Origin: Acinetobacter calcoaceticus
GTDB taxonomy: Bacteria; Pseudomonadota; Gammaproteobacteria; Pseudomonadales; Moraxellaceae
Length of the DNA stretch: 64,000 nucleotides
Assembly: GCF_016508255.1 (NCBI RefSeq)
Contig: NZ_JADVKT010000002.1
Location: 558,001 to 622,000, forward strand
Direction: 5' to 3'
Part shown: piece by piece, positions 63,958-64,000 of the stretch
How the letters are laid out: each line of letters opens with the position of its first letter
Position numbering within the stretch: position 1 is the first letter of the stretch
Notes under the pieces: model-generated
The model's input: the letters and a program-made list of their open reading frames with translations, nothing else
What the model was told of the DNA's origin: nothing
Databases searched by the model: none
Position numbers and translations under genes: made by a program

Positions 63958-64000
63958 ATGGAATCGTTTCGTACAGTCATTAAGGGTTGGCTCGGCAAAG
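63958..64000 (+). CDS. ppiD: Peptidyl-prolyl isomerase PpiD, start only
   Basis: ATG at 63958 opens a frame MESFRTVIKGWLGK that runs off the window. This N-terminus and the position behind hupB match PpiD, a periplasmic chaperone anchored by an N-terminal TM helix. Only 14 codons are visible. Confidence 0.75.
   Translation, partial: MESFRTVIKGWLGK

Noticed and set aside
1..64000. CRISPR arrays, insertion sequences, prophage genes, tRNA or rRNA genes
   Set aside because: Looked for on both strands; no regularly spaced repeats, transposase or integrase motifs, phage structural genes or cloverleaf-like sequences were recognised.

Overview
The window is a contiguous stretch of an Acinetobacter chromosome, most likely from the calcoaceticus-baumannii complex. 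The evidence is low G+C (roughly 38-40% by eye), protein sequences I recognise as Acinetobacter-like (uracil-DNA glycosylase, PyrF, S1, the IscRSUA set), and gene orders typical of that genus (murU-rsmG-parA-parB; cmk-rpsA-ihfB-lapA-pyrF; tonB-exbB-exbD-exbD; hupB-ppiD). I see no insertion sequence, prophage, CRISPR array, tRNA or rRNA. Nearly all of it is ordinary core chromosome. Species is not resolved.

Layout. 1-12.8 kb, plus strand: the end of murU, rsmG, the parAB segregation genes, an ExbB/ExbD pair ahead of msbA-lpxK-kdsB (lipid A export and LPS synthesis), holB, pilZ, tatD, a TetR regulator, and the type II secretion minor pseudopilins gspH-I-J-K. 13-20.7 kb: queD, ung, a HIBCH-like hydrolase, tadA, an SRPBCC protein, cmk, rpsA, ihfB, lapA and pyrF. 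20.7-24.4 kb: a LysO-type exporter, and a flavin monooxygenase divergent from an AraC regulator. 24.4-28.1 kb: zapE and glcB.

28.2-43.6 kb is the most system-like region. A TonB energy module (tonB, exbB, two exbD) and a large TonB-dependent receptor lie on the minus strand. They are divergent, across a 665-bp AT-rich gap, from a six-gene plus-strand operon: two paralogous large solute-binding proteins, an M3 metallopeptidase with a signal peptide, two permeases, and one protein fusing two ATPases. Together this could form a route for taking in peptides or a peptide-linked compound from outer membrane to cytoplasm; this is an inference from gene content.

43.7-56.6 kb holds housekeeping and stress genes: an SRAP protein, cysQ, a phosphatase-like protein, rpsT, rraA, a tandem GST-N protein, a DyP peroxidase, mfd, a HIT protein and a membrane class III cyclase. 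56.6-62 kb is the complete isc operon (iscR-S-U-A-hscB-hscA-fdx) on the minus strand, with a clear promoter overlapped by a type 1 IscR site. 62-64 kb has a UbiJ-like membrane protein, a phasin, hupB and the start of ppiD.

The less expected features are mostly small. A GC-rich palindromic segment lies in frame inside the prepilin leader of gspJ. Several long perfect intergenic hairpins lack a U-tract, including one inside the isc operon next to an anti-Shine-Dalgarno-like stretch before hscB. The leader upstream of rpsT, whose start codon is GTG, can form competing hairpins.
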